This document shows, piece by piece, positions 54,310 through 63,742 of a DNA stretch of 64,000 nt. The stretch lies in NCBI RefSeq assembly GCF_900142465.1, contig NZ_FRAX01000012.1, positions 58,445-122,444 of the forward strand. The letters run 5' to 3'. The translations under genes and the position numbers were made by a program. Each line of letters begins with the position of its first letter. The stretch's first letter is position 1. The notes under the pieces were generated by a model. It searched no databases and was not told where the DNA came from. It saw only the letters and a list, made by a program, of their open reading frames with translations. Source of the stretch: Fibrobacter sp. UWH6 (lineage in GTDB: Bacteria > Fibrobacterota > Fibrobacteria > Fibrobacterales > Fibrobacteraceae).

Positions 54310-55227
54310 CTAATACCTGTTTCCTAAAATCATTAGGACATTTTTGATTTTCTTTTTGCGGTCAACCTTACCGCATAACATAAAATTCATCAATTTAAAC
54401 TTGAGAAATAAATTCTTTCGATAGTCTACAGACATTTTCAACAATTCATATTTATCTTGGGCAACAAAAGGCTTAATATTGCAAACAATATACTTTCGCA
54501 TATTAAAGCAAGTTTGGCCATTAAAATTTTTCAATTTCCCTTGAATTTTTGTAAATAAAGATTTCTTCTTTTGCTTATTTCCGCTCACATTTTTTTCATG
54601 CTGTCTATACAAAATCGGCTGAGTGGAATCTCTGTAAAACACACCCACAAAGGGTGTCAAAACACTAATAAAATTATCATGCGCAAATGAAAAATCATTC
54701 AAATCAAAGTTACGTAAGATTGCATTTAATTCATTATTCCAGACATATGTACAACCAAGACCAAATAGATGATATCCAAGGGATTCATCAACCCCCATTT
54801 CACCAAAGCGAATAGAATCCGTAATCGTACCAAAACCTTCTAAAGATTCCAATTTACTATTCACATATTTAGGTTGAGCGCAGTATGCTGCAGGACCAGA
54901 CATTCTTTTTAATACATCGCAGGCCGTATTCAATTTATTATCAAGCCACACATCGTCCTGATCGCAGAAAGCATAAAAATCGGCCATTTCATTTACTTCA
55001 GAGAGAAGCTGCATAAAACTTTTTCCAAAGCCGACATTTTGTCCATGAATTACCGAGACACGATCATTGTCAATGTACTTGTCCAAGAAGGCAGATTCAT
55101 ATTCATTAGACCCATCATCACGGATGAAAATATGTACATCAACATTCTGTTGATTTAATAAGCTATTTACCTGTTCATCTAAATAAGCGGAACCGTTATA
55201 ATATGACAAATATACATTGACTTTCAT
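54310..55227 (-). CDS. Glycosyltransferase family 2 (rhamnosyltransferase-like)
   Basis: The 305-residue protein has a GT-A fold: VNVYLSYYNGSAYLDEQVNS, VHIFIRDDGSNEYES, DFYAFCDQDDVWLDNKLNTA with the DQDD metal site, and GLGCTYVWNNELNAI. It adds a sugar to a growing repeat unit at the membrane. The 'FCDQDD.W' pattern is typical of rhamnosyl- and related transferases. It starts at the overlap with the polymerase gene. Confidence 0.9.
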   Translation of the reverse strand: MKVNVYLSYYNGSAYLDEQVNSLLNQQNVDVHIFIRDDGSNEYESAFLDKYIDNDRVSVIHGQNVGFGKSFMQLLSEVNEMADFYAFCDQDDVWLDNKLNTACDVLKRMSGPAAYCAQPKYVNSKLESLEGFGTITDSIRFGEMGVDESLGYHLFGLGCTYVWNNELNAILRNFDLNDFSFAHDNFISVLTPFVGVFYRDSTQPILYRQHEKNVSGNKQKKKSLFTKIQGKLKNFNGQTCFNMRKYIVCNIKPFVAQDKYELLKMSVDYRKNLFLKFKLMNFMLCGKVDRKKKIKNVLMILGNRY

Positions 55228-56372
55228 CGTAAAACTCCGGTTTCATTGTCAAGGAACCAAACCCCATCTTTTAAAATTGGATTCGCTATAACATCTATTG
55301 AATCGTATATTCCCATTTCAAAGAAGCCCCACAAGCCAGTCACCATAGCAAGCCCGCCCAACAACATTATTTTTCCCAAAACATCGTTTTTTTGTTCTCG
55401 ATATATAACCATAAAAGCTATTAAAGATGCGACATATGCATTTCTAATAATTCGGTAATAGTTCATATTCATCATAATAAAAGGCACAATTACATAGGAG
55501 CATGTCATTAAACCTATCATACATTTCACAAAGAAGTCGTCTCTATTAGCCAAACAAGTTCGTCCTTTAAGAAAAAGAAGTAGTACCAACGTAATGGAAT
55601 GCACGCCCAACGGATATAAAAAACCAAATCGTCCAGTGGATAATGCATACAGAACACGTTCATCTGACGAACTCAAAAAAAATGCAAAAAAATCATTTAC
55701 AAAAGGGACCCTATTTCCATTCATAAACGTTAATGCGCAAACAATCAAACTCACCCCAAAAATTCCACACAAAAAGTATTTTCTTTTTTGATCTCTTAAA
55801 AAAAGACCTAGCAAAATCAAATAAACAATATACGCAGAATGAATCTGGCTCAAAATCAAAACAACAACAATAAAAAAGATAAAGTTCTTTGAATCATTCA
55901 GCAAATGAACAGCAAGCAACAGAACATACAAACATATAGAATTTCTAAATTGGCTAGAATCCATAAACATAACTACAGGCAAATAAAATAACAAAACAGA
56001 TGAAATTTTCACATTCGCCATTTTCATTGCAAAAATAAAACATACTCCAGAGAGCAGAACAAGTACGTTCCTAAATTGAAAAAAATTCAACCCTATATTA
56101 TACGAAGTAGAACTTAAAAATTTATACAAAATCTCTCGACTGGAATCTAAAGATATCGCACCAATATAGCCATATTGATAGTTTATTATATCCGGTTGAG
56201 TTCGATTGCTAACTATCAAAACATAAGTACATGCAATCAGCAAATACTCAACAAATTTTTCAACAAAAAACAATACATCTTTTTGTTTATTTATAGAATC
56301 CTCAACCCTTATCGGGAATAAGGTTATAACAAAACAAACAATTATCGCAAAAATCCACAGAAAAAAAAACAT
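55224..56372 (-). CDS. O-antigen polymerase, EpsG-like (Wzy)
   Basis: The 382-residue protein has about 10-12 membrane segments. The 'PDIINYQYGYI' region, the FRNSICLYVLLLAVHLLNDS segment and SQIHSAYIVYLILLGLFLRD match EpsG-type polymerases ('D...Y...Y', 'R......', 'HS'). It links repeat units into long chains in the periplasm. It overlaps the GT gene downstream by 4 bases. Confidence 0.85.
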   Translation of the reverse strand: MFFFLWIFAIIVCFVITLFPIRVEDSINKQKDVLFFVEKFVEYLLIACTYVLIVSNRTQPDIINYQYGYIGAISLDSSREILYKFLSSTSYNIGLNFFQFRNVLVLLSGVCFIFAMKMANVKISSVLLFYLPVVMFMDSSQFRNSICLYVLLLAVHLLNDSKNFIFFIVVVLILSQIHSAYIVYLILLGLFLRDQKRKYFLCGIFGVSLIVCALTFMNGNRVPFVNDFFAFFLSSSDERVLYALSTGRFGFLYPLGVHSITLVLLLFLKGRTCLANRDDFFVKCMIGLMTCSYVIVPFIMMNMNYYRIIRNAYVASLIAFMVIYREQKNDVLGKIMLLGGLAMVTGLWGFFEMGIYDSIDVIANPILKDGVWFLDNETGVLR

Positions 56373-56379
56373 AGAAAAA

Positions 56380-57381
56380 CTACTTAATCATTGCGTATAT
56401 ACCGATCAACCAATATAAACGTCGCTTCAAAACAAACAACATAAATTTCGCTTTTAATGAATTTTTAAAAAAAGCTTTTTCAATAGCTTCCCTATATAAA
56501 GGATGATTCAAATTGAATCGTAAATCTTGAGAAAAAACAAAAAAATTTTTCTTTTCATAAAAGCGAGATACAGCCACAGTAAATATATCATGAACAATCT
56601 TTCGATATGATTGTTGACGAAAATCACCATAATCAATGTCAACTCTAGACTTGATATGAGAATCTAATACTTCGGGACAACTCCAATTATAAGCCTTCCT
56701 ACATCTAGTCACAGAAGATGTATTATATCTATAAAAATATAGACAATCCGACATAATAAACAATGATTCAGAATTATAAATGCAAGCAATAGAACAAGCG
56801 AAATCCTCGCCAAAGACTGCATTTGTATTTGACAACATATTTTGCAAAAAAAGTTCACGTCTAAAGGACTTTCCCCACAAGGAAGGAGAAAAATAGTTGC
56901 CACGCACCCCCTGAATCAAATTTGGATAAATAGATTTTTCGATTTGTTCTTTAGAATATAAGCCTGGCGCACAAGAAACACTTTTATAAAATAAGCCCTT
57001 GGGTGTTTCCCGAATCATTCCCCAACAAATAATATCCGGTTGATAAGTTCTTATAGAGGTCGCTATCTTAGATAGAGAATTTTCTACAATCCAGTCGTCA
57101 GCATCAACAAAAACAAGATATTTTCCACGAGCAGCATGCACAGCAGTTGCTCTAGCAGAAGAAGCCCCCTCATTTTCTTTATGAATCACTTTAATTTTAG
57201 AACTTTTTAAAGCATATGAATCACAAATTTCCGGGGTTTCATCAGCAGACCCATCATCAACGACAACAACTTCATAATCCAGAAACGATTGAGTAAGAAT
57301 ATGGTCAAAGCACTCTTTTATATACGAAGACGCATTGAATGCAGGAATTATGATTGATATCAAAGGGGTTACATCACTCAT
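56380..57381 (-). CDS. Glycosyltransferase family 2
   Basis: The 333-residue protein has the classical GT2 start: ISIIIPAFNASSYIKECFDH, DYEVVVVDDGSADETPEICD, NEGASSARATAVHAARGKYL and VFVDADDWIVENSL with the metal-binding DADD. The C-terminal part is helical and binds the acceptor. It overlaps the next gene's start by 8 bases. Confidence 0.92.
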   Translation of the reverse strand: MSDVTPLISIIIPAFNASSYIKECFDHILTQSFLDYEVVVVDDGSADETPEICDSYALKSSKIKVIHKENEGASSARATAVHAARGKYLVFVDADDWIVENSLSKIATSIRTYQPDIICWGMIRETPKGLFYKSVSCAPGLYSKEQIEKSIYPNLIQGVRGNYFSPSLWGKSFRRELFLQNMLSNTNAVFGEDFACSIACIYNSESLFIMSDCLYFYRYNTSSVTRCRKAYNWSCPEVLDSHIKSRVDIDYGDFRQQSYRKIVHDIFTVAVSRFYEKKNFFVFSQDLRFNLNHPLYREAIEKAFFKNSLKAKFMLFVLKRRLYWLIGIYAMIK

Positions 57382-58480
57382 ACAAACGTCTCATTTCAGC
57401 AACAACATTATCACTAGAAAATCGTTCAACAATTCTTTTATTTCCTTCGCCGATTTTCTTTTTTAATTCAGAATTTTCACTCAAAACATCCAAGTATTCG
57501 CATACTTTATTTACGTCACACGGAGCACATTTATACCCAGTCACACCATTTTCACTATAATCGTTTATTCCATGAACATTTGACGATATAAGAGGTAAGC
57601 CACAAGCCATAGCTTCTAACGCAGCCATACCCAGCCCTTCTCTTCGGGACATAAAACAAAAAACATCTGACGCATAAGCCAAATCCGGAATATCATTTCT
57701 ATACCCCAAAAAATGTACCTTTTCCCCAATTCCAAGATTAACAGCCAAACGATGTAAATTTTCTTTCAAACATCCAACACCAGCAATCATGTAATGGACA
57801 TTTTTTTGTTTCATACAAGCCATGGCTCGAATTACGGTCTGATGATTTTTATTGGCATTTAACTCACCAACGGATAATAACAAGAAACAATCTAGAGGTA
57901 TTCCTAGTAAAGACCGAGTTTCATTTCGATCACATTTCACATTCCTAAATTTGTCTAAATTCAATCCTACTCCAGGAACATGACAAACCTTCTTAGCAGG
58001 CATATTCTTCTTAGCAAATTCATAATCTTCATGATTGATTGTTATCAAGACATCTGTCCAGCGAGCGCAAATTTTTTCAACAGGATAGAACATTAGCCAA
58101 TTCTTCAGAGGAGCTCCCTTAAAGAAATGGAACCCATGCGCCGTATAAAAAACTTTGGTTCCCTGTTTACGTACTTTTCGACAAGCAAGACGCGTAATCA
58201 TAGCGGCATTTGGTGTATGGCAATGAACTATATCATAGCCCTCACTTTCGACCAAACGTTTCAACTTTTTATACGCGGCAATGTTGTTTTTGCTAAAGGG
58301 TGAACGAGAAAACGGGATTTCATGGATTTTACACCCAAGTTCATTATAGATTGGATTAACCGGTTTTAAAGCAGAAGAACAAGCGAGTTCAACAGAATGA
58401 CCTTCATTCAGCAGCATTTTTATATGCTCAATGAAAAAGGTCATTGTATTGGAAATTGTTGTCACATATAAAATTTTCAT
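57374..58480 (-). CDS. Glycosyltransferase family 4
   Basis: The 368-residue protein starts at ATG 58480. It has a GT-B fold: MKILYVTTISNTMTFFIEHI, GYDIVHCHTPNAAMITRLAC, FYTAHGFHFFKG in the N-terminal half and VGELNANKNHQTVIRAMACM, VHFLGYRNDIPDLAYASDVF, SRREGLGMAALEAMACGLPL in the C-terminal half. The last contains the 'E.G....EAMA.G.P' nucleotide-sugar site. It adds a sugar to the lipid carrier-linked chain in the cytoplasm. A longer frame to 58528 is less likely. Confidence 0.92.
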   Translation of the reverse strand: MKILYVTTISNTMTFFIEHIKMLLNEGHSVELACSSALKPVNPIYNELGCKIHEIPFSRSPFSKNNIAAYKKLKRLVESEGYDIVHCHTPNAAMITRLACRKVRKQGTKVFYTAHGFHFFKGAPLKNWLMFYPVEKICARWTDVLITINHEDYEFAKKNMPAKKVCHVPGVGLNLDKFRNVKCDRNETRSLLGIPLDCFLLLSVGELNANKNHQTVIRAMACMKQKNVHYMIAGVGCLKENLHRLAVNLGIGEKVHFLGYRNDIPDLAYASDVFCFMSRREGLGMAALEAMACGLPLISSNVHGINDYSENGVTGYKCAPCDVNKVCEYLDVLSENSELKKKIGEGNKRIVERFSSDNVVAEMRRLYE

Positions 58481-58484
58481 ACTG

Positions 58485-59075
58485 TTACTTCTTCGGCAAA
58501 TATTCAATGTAGTAGTAGCCGTTATCAAGAGTATTCAAAATCTTGACTTCATTTACAGCCTTGGACGAAGCAAGAGAAGCATAATTTTCAGGAGAAATTG
58601 TTCCAAACATGCGTACAGGCAATGCTTGAGCCACATCCGTAGCCGCCTTCCCCATTAGTTTAGCAATACCCCTTCCCTGCCAGCGATGGTCCACAATCTT
58701 TCCTCTAAAACTCTTCCCGTTTACAAAGCTGCGCAAAAAGAAATAGCCGACAATAGTCTCACCACTCAGCACCAAAAAGGTGATAAAAGCCTTATTGCGG
58801 ATGATATTTTTCAAGGATTTCTCGTCAAAATCGTGAGGTCTGAAAAACTTAAAGGCCTCTTCCGGCTGCTCCTCAAAAAATTTGGCCAGATTAGGGGCGT
58901 CGGCCTCGGTTGCAAGACGAACGGTAAAATCAGTAGAATGGCGGTTGAGGATTTCAGGGATCTGGTTCAAGCCCTTTCTATATCGAAGGGCGAAGCACTG
59001 TGCATTCCCCCACTCCACGAGGTTCCAAACCGGCTTTAAACGATCTTTTATAAAATGGGCAGCTTCGTAAAGCAC
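58485..59075 (-). CDS. GNAT acetyltransferase of the sugar cluster
   Basis: I take GTG 59075 as the start because GGAGAGG lies six bases before it; the longer frame (to 59219) begins in the terminator. The 196-residue product has FTVRLATEADAPNLAKFFEE, TFLVLSGETIVGYFFLRSFV and VDHRWQGRGIAKLMGKAATD, the acetyl-CoA-binding motif 'V...WQGRGI...LM', and ends in a beta strand. It may acetylate a sugar of the polysaccharide or a different small molecule. It is the first gene of the cluster. Confidence 0.8.
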   Translation of the reverse strand: MLYEAAHFIKDRLKPVWNLVEWGNAQCFALRYRKGLNQIPEILNRHSTDFTVRLATEADAPNLAKFFEEQPEEAFKFFRPHDFDEKSLKNIIRNKAFITFLVLSGETIVGYFFLRSFVNGKSFRGKIVDHRWQGRGIAKLMGKAATDVAQALPVRMFGTISPENYASLASSKAVNEVKILNTLDNGYYYIEYLPKK

Positions 59076-59185
59076 ATCAAACCTCTCCGCAAACGATTTG
59101 TAGAAAACGTAAACGAAAGTTAATAAAATGTAAACCTTACGTCCACCCTCCCCCGCCAAAGACACCCATATATGGGTACAATACG

Positions 59186-59211
59186 AAAAAAGACCCGCCA
59201 GAGCGGGTCTT
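59186..59211 (-). terminator. Terminator between 59235 operon and sugar cluster
   Basis: A perfect 9-bp stem AAGACCCGC/GCGGGTCTT with a 4-base loop, followed on the minus strand by TTTTTTCG. It ends the transcript of the NTPase operon and leaves the GNAT/sugar cluster to its own promoter. Confidence 0.93.
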
Positions 59212-59234
59212 TTCCACAAAAAAACGTTTATAGC

Positions 59235-60743
59235 TTAATGAGCACCATAAAGTCCACGATCAATTTTGGCACAGTCCTTTTTATAACGTTCATAAGCATA
59301 GCTTCCCGTGAATTCTTCATTGAACTTAGGCTCGAAAGTCCACCTCATATGAGCATAATACTTATTTATCATACCCGAGTCGGTACTCTCTACAATAGAA
59401 GCAATCAAGTGCGACCAATGAGCACATTTTTCTACAGAATCCGAATCCATCTTTTTTAACAGTATGTCAGAATATCCCAAAATTCGGTTAATCAGTTTTT
59501 TTGCGAGATCTTCATCATAAACCTTCTTCCAGGCATCAAAGACATCGTCTATGGTTTCAGCGGGAATCGAATGTAAGATGTATTCAAATTCCACATTATC
59601 AAATACGCATTCATCGGACTTTTCGTCAACGAGATTATACAAAAGAGACGCGCATATGCAGATATTGTTATGAACCCGCTTCGTGTCCAACAATTTCATA
59701 ACATCAGCAATATGGCCCTTCGCCAAATAACATAACAAGGAAGAATGTCTGTAGTACACGTGATAGGGGGCGCCTAAATACAAGCCTATCACGTAGGAAC
59801 ACTTATCAGCATTAAAGAATTGTATCACACGCGCATCAAAAACGCCCGTCCCCAAATAATGATCATACATGATATCAGGAACAAACTGATGATTCTTTGA
59901 CATGTATTCTACAAATGACCTAAAAGTAGAAACCGAAACAAATGAAGTTTCAAAAATAAATCTTACAAAATTTCGTAAAGAATCTTTGTCAATGCTTTTT
60001 TGATACTTGAACATCCCAAGTTCATTATACCCATCCTTCACAGAATCTTTCATGAACTTTATAAAATTGTCATTCCCATCCAATAAATCATATGCAATAA
60101 TCAAATTGTTCCATGAAAAAGCCAATTTGTAAAAAAGCAAAAGTTTTTCGCAAATCATACACGCACGATCGCGTTTTGAAGTAGTCCAACCATCCACTCT
60201 AGCGATCAAAGTTGAATAAAAATCAGACAGATGAATAGTAGAAGGCTCTATTGCCTTCAAAAAAAGACTAAGAAGTTCACCTTCTAAATACGGCGAAAAC
60301 AATACGGCTAATAGAACATCATTCCGTTCATTGAATCTATTCCGTGAACGTTTCAGCATATACAAAGCTAAAACATCAGCACTGCCTTTTTTTACTAAGT
60401 GCTGATAAGAATCAACACTATTCAAGAGCCAACTAAATGTATAACCATCATTTTCATTGAATGTTTCGCAACAGAAGTCAAGATTCGCTTCATTGACTTC
60501 AAACAGATTATTTCCCAACAGATTTCGTTTATTCGCAAATTCAAGTTTCCGTACATCCTCAAATGGGACTTTCAGATACTCAAAAAAGTCCAAGAATTTT
60601 TCGTTATACCGAGAACTACCAAAAATTCTATTTGCAACAGAAGTTTTCTTTAGATAATCCCGGAAATACTGACGTTTTTCATCTTCAACATCACCCTTTT
60701 GAATAACAAATTCAACAAAATCAATGAAAGTTTCGTTCAGCAT
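59235..60743 (-). CDS. Partner protein of YobI-like NTPase, unknown function
   Basis: The 502-residue product is mostly helical with many Phe, Leu and Asp residues: TFIDFVEFVIQKGDVEDEKR, FLDFFEYLKVPFEDVRKLEF, VLLAVLFSPYLEGELLSLFL, and RNFVRFIFETSFVSVSTFRS. Repeated helix pairs suggest an alpha-solenoid fold. Its start overlaps directly with the stop of the NTPase gene, so the two act as one unit. No catalytic motif is seen. It may be the recognition or effector arm of the pair; that is inference. Confidence 0.6.
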   Translation of the reverse strand: MLNETFIDFVEFVIQKGDVEDEKRQYFRDYLKKTSVANRIFGSSRYNEKFLDFFEYLKVPFEDVRKLEFANKRNLLGNNLFEVNEANLDFCCETFNENDGYTFSWLLNSVDSYQHLVKKGSADVLALYMLKRSRNRFNERNDVLLAVLFSPYLEGELLSLFLKAIEPSTIHLSDFYSTLIARVDGWTTSKRDRACMICEKLLLFYKLAFSWNNLIIAYDLLDGNDNFIKFMKDSVKDGYNELGMFKYQKSIDKDSLRNFVRFIFETSFVSVSTFRSFVEYMSKNHQFVPDIMYDHYLGTGVFDARVIQFFNADKCSYVIGLYLGAPYHVYYRHSSLLCYLAKGHIADVMKLLDTKRVHNNICICASLLYNLVDEKSDECVFDNVEFEYILHSIPAETIDDVFDAWKKVYDEDLAKKLINRILGYSDILLKKMDSDSVEKCAHWSHLIASIVESTDSGMINKYYAHMRWTFEPKFNEEFTGSYAYERYKKDCAKIDRGLYGAH

Positions 60744-63122
60744 TTATTGTTCTCCAAAAAGGTCAGAAAGTGTATTTTCGTCTATATTTTCCCAAACAGC
60801 GGTAAAGAGAATCGTCTTTAAATTTGGGTTAATAATGTCGTTCCCAATGACACATACATCATTATCATCAATGATAAAACCTCGATTACCCATCATAAGG
60901 TCAAGGTGTAGCACAAAAACTTCAAAGAAAGGGGAATTAGAACGTCCCGCTTTTCTCATTGCCAAAACAAGTTTTTTGACAATATCATTCCTTTCAGGAT
61001 TATTATCATATTGCCAAGAATACAATTCATAGGCAACCATTTTATAATTTAACACACTAACAAAAGACCACTGGTGGTCCATAATTTTATGCTCAACCAG
61101 ATGCGGCTTGTGCACGTCAATGCGAAATTCCGGCTTGCCATCAGCTTTTACAGTCATCAAGTATTTATAGTCGTCAATTCCTAAACCACCCAGGTACTTA
61201 CGAGATGTATAAAATTCACAGTCCTCACCAATGTACCTGTTTTTCAGCATAGTAAAGAGAAGGCTTTCAGTACGATTCGTTTCAGCTTGCTTTAGGCGAC
61301 AGACATCCTCTTCAGACAAAGCATCCTTATCATCTGATATTTTAAGTTTAAGTTTCAAGCATTGCCACTTGATCCAACGTACACAATCTTTATCTTCACC
61401 AGTTTTTTCATCAAATACATCATGCAAAGATGTAGTTCTTGCAGTCTGATTGTACTTTTCAGCAATCACTCCGTCAGCAGACTCTTCCAATTGACCATAC
61501 TTGTATTTCTGGATAATACGCCACAAGATTCCCTTATGGCGATGAAAGTCCTCAAAATCCTTGGGGTAATAATTCTTATAGACAATCATCGCAAATATAT
61601 TCTGTTCAACATTAACAGCGACTTCGCCCTTTAAATCATCAATCAGCTGCTGACGATAGATAATGAATTCATTAATAAAATCCTTGACCATCCTATTGTC
61701 GTTAATAAAGCGACCAAATTCATAAATAAAGTCACGAGTTAGATTTTTCAATTCCGGATATTTATTCGAGTTATTTTGCAAATTCAAAATGAAGTCCGCA
61801 CACGAATCCATATTCACCGAAGAAACAACCGGGACAATAATGTCAAAAAATTTCGTTCGCTGATACTTTGAAAAAAGGTTTTCTTTAACCATATACACGA
61901 ACTTGATTTTATTTTTCAACTTCGGACAATTGTTCAGGATTTCGTTGAGTTCTCTAAGCTTAACAAAAATCTGGTTAGAAGCAAACCTATCAATATCTTC
62001 GAATACAACAATCCGTTTCTTTGTTTGTTCAAAGAAATAAACTATAGATGCATAATTTTGATTAATCAGCGAGCCATTCTCTTGATCAAATGATACAGAC
62101 AAATCTTTTACCGTAAATACATTGACATGAACATTTTCAGATTTCTTAAGGAATTGGTAAAAGTAAAATGCCATTGAAATAGTTATCAAAATACTATCAA
62201 TCCAGTAGAACCATTCTAAAATGGGTACTTCGAAAAATCTTTCAAGTTTTCTAATTTCAAATAAACCTATGACATTTTGACTCAAATATTGGTGAATAAC
62301 AAAAGATAAAGAAACGGCAATCGCTATTGTAATCAACCAAATAAATAAATTGGTTTTTGTAGAAAATTTATATGAGCTGATTAAGGGAATATCCTCTCGC
62401 TCTACAGAAAAAAGAATCTGTTGCAAGATGGCCTTTTCAATTTGGAACTCTATCTTTTCGGAATCGTCATCTCCGCAATCATTTACATTACAGGCATTTA
62501 CATTTGCATTTTGTTCTTTTTCGGTAGACGTATTTGTATTATTTACAACAACACAGTTACTATAGGCCTTTCCATTTTCAGAAACGTCGGCATGTTCGTC
62601 AAATTTTGCCAACGAAACTTTAAGAACTTTAGACTTGCACGGAAGCCAAATCTTATCAAAAATTCCCACAAGAAATCGTTGAATTTTCCATTTCGGCAAA
62701 CGTTTGCTTTCATAGCTCAACCATAAAGACGACTTTCCAGCGCCATACGCACCAGAGATGGCCACATTGTGAACCAATGCATTTTTGGAATTCAAGGCGT
62801 AATCTAACGCCCCAAAAGATGTTTTACTATCAATATCGTTGACTGGAGTAAAATCAAAGAATCTGTTTCTATAACAATTGCCTCGCCTGCGCTCAAAAAA
62901 ACTCTTCTTTTTACCGGATGTTTTAGCTTGGTCAGTCATTTCTTCAGTCCTACTACGATTTGATACAATTTCACCAATTTTTATTTTAGAAAAAGCGATA
63001 CATTTCTTAGCGAAAGACATAAGCGTCATCAAACAACAACCCAAGAGATATATAGGGCTTAGAAAACAGGCTAAAAGTAGTGTAAAAACCGACTTAAACG
63101 CATTCTTTACAAAATCTTTCAT
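60744..63122 (-). CDS. YobI-like/KAP-type membrane P-loop NTPase
   Basis: The 792-residue product starts at ATG 63122 (TTG 63146 is possible). An N-terminal membrane segment ([20 protein letters not shown]) precedes the P-loop region: VHNVAISGAYGAGKSSLWLS (Walker A), two membrane helices (LFIWLITIAIAVSLSFVIHQ, IDSILITISMAFYFYQFL), then YFFEQTKKRIVVFEDIDRFA (Walker B) and KIKFVYMVKENLFSKY. Membrane helices between Walker A and B are typical of KAP-family NTPases. The C-terminal half is helical. YobI-type proteins are linked to phage conflict in other bacteria; the present role is inferred. Confidence 0.85.
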   Translation of the reverse strand: MKDFVKNAFKSVFTLLLACFLSPIYLLGCCLMTLMSFAKKCIAFSKIKIGEIVSNRSRTEEMTDQAKTSGKKKSFFERRRGNCYRNRFFDFTPVNDIDSKTSFGALDYALNSKNALVHNVAISGAYGAGKSSLWLSYESKRLPKWKIQRFLVGIFDKIWLPCKSKVLKVSLAKFDEHADVSENGKAYSNCVVVNNTNTSTEKEQNANVNACNVNDCGDDDSEKIEFQIEKAILQQILFSVEREDIPLISSYKFSTKTNLFIWLITIAIAVSLSFVIHQYLSQNVIGLFEIRKLERFFEVPILEWFYWIDSILITISMAFYFYQFLKKSENVHVNVFTVKDLSVSFDQENGSLINQNYASIVYFFEQTKKRIVVFEDIDRFASNQIFVKLRELNEILNNCPKLKNKIKFVYMVKENLFSKYQRTKFFDIIVPVVSSVNMDSCADFILNLQNNSNKYPELKNLTRDFIYEFGRFINDNRMVKDFINEFIIYRQQLIDDLKGEVAVNVEQNIFAMIVYKNYYPKDFEDFHRHKGILWRIIQKYKYGQLEESADGVIAEKYNQTARTTSLHDVFDEKTGEDKDCVRWIKWQCLKLKLKISDDKDALSEEDVCRLKQAETNRTESLLFTMLKNRYIGEDCEFYTSRKYLGGLGIDDYKYLMTVKADGKPEFRIDVHKPHLVEHKIMDHQWSFVSVLNYKMVAYELYSWQYDNNPERNDIVKKLVLAMRKAGRSNSPFFEVFVLHLDLMMGNRGFIIDDNDVCVIGNDIINPNLKTILFTAVWENIDENTLSDLFGEQ

Positions 63123-63419
63123 TTTCAATCTTTTTTTAAACAACAAAAGTTAATCTGCGTTTCACAGACTAACTTCCATTACACTAACAAACGGGGGTAA
63201 AAATAGTTTATCTTGTCATATAAAGATTGTTTTTAACCTACAAATTAGCTTACAAATTTATTTCAACAAAGTTTTTCTGGGGATAAACGAGTCAATTTGC
63301 ACTATTTACCCGTTTTTTTTTTGCAAACGAAGGCCTAAATTGCGGCCCTTGACTGCGTGAGGAGACGCGGTTTATATTAAGCGTAATAAGAACATACCCC
63401 CGTCGCAAAGAAGGCTTAT
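63123..63419. other. Intergenic region with divergent promoters
   Basis: No gene is visible between the NTPase (start 63122, minus) and the small gene at 63420 (plus). It is AT-rich with A/T runs such as CGTTTTTTTTTT and probably holds the promoters for both. I see no strong -35/-10 pair. Confidence 0.3.
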
Positions 63420-63623
63420 ATGACTCTCGAACAGGAACTGAACATTCGCTACAAGAAGGGACTTGCGGAAGGGCTTGAGAAAGGTCGGGCAGAAACACGG
63501 GGCGAAGAAAAGGTGGCTGTCGCGCGTAGGATGCTTGCTAAGGGAATGTCCATTGCGGAAATCGTTGAATTAGCCGCCATTTCCGAAGCAGAAGTTCTTG
63601 GACTGCAGAAAGAAATGCAGTGA
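63420..63623 (+). CDS. Small protein resembling Rpn/PD-(D/E)XK C-terminal tail
   Basis: The 67-residue product starts at ATG 63420 (AAGAAGG upstream). It is helical: LEQELNIRYKKGLAEGLEKG, RAETRGEEKVAVARRMLAKG, then MSIAEIVELAAISEAEVLGL. The 'A.G...I...T.LS..EV..L' tail is a well-known end of Rpn (transposase_31, PD-(D/E)XK) proteins, whose nuclease domain is missing here. It may be an isolated tail or remnant. A similar tail is on the next gene. Confidence 0.55.
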   Translation: MTLEQELNIRYKKGLAEGLEKGRAETRGEEKVAVARRMLAKGMSIAEIVELAAISEAEVLGLQKEMQ

Positions 63624-63684
63624 TTTTGACATCTAGATCCTTCAACTCCGCCTACGGCTGCGTTCAGGATGACACTCTGAAAAA

Positions 63685-63710
63685 GGCTGGTGGTTTTTGA
63701 ACCATCAGCT
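63685..63710. terminator. Dispersed terminator hairpin, copy 5
   Basis: GGCTGGTGGTTTTTGAACCATCAGCT with AAAAA before and TTTTATT after. It separates the converging genes at 63420 and 63743 and is the fifth copy of the family in this window. Confidence 0.8.
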
Positions 63711-63742
63711 TTTATTATATAGTTAGCGCTTGTTGTCCTGCT

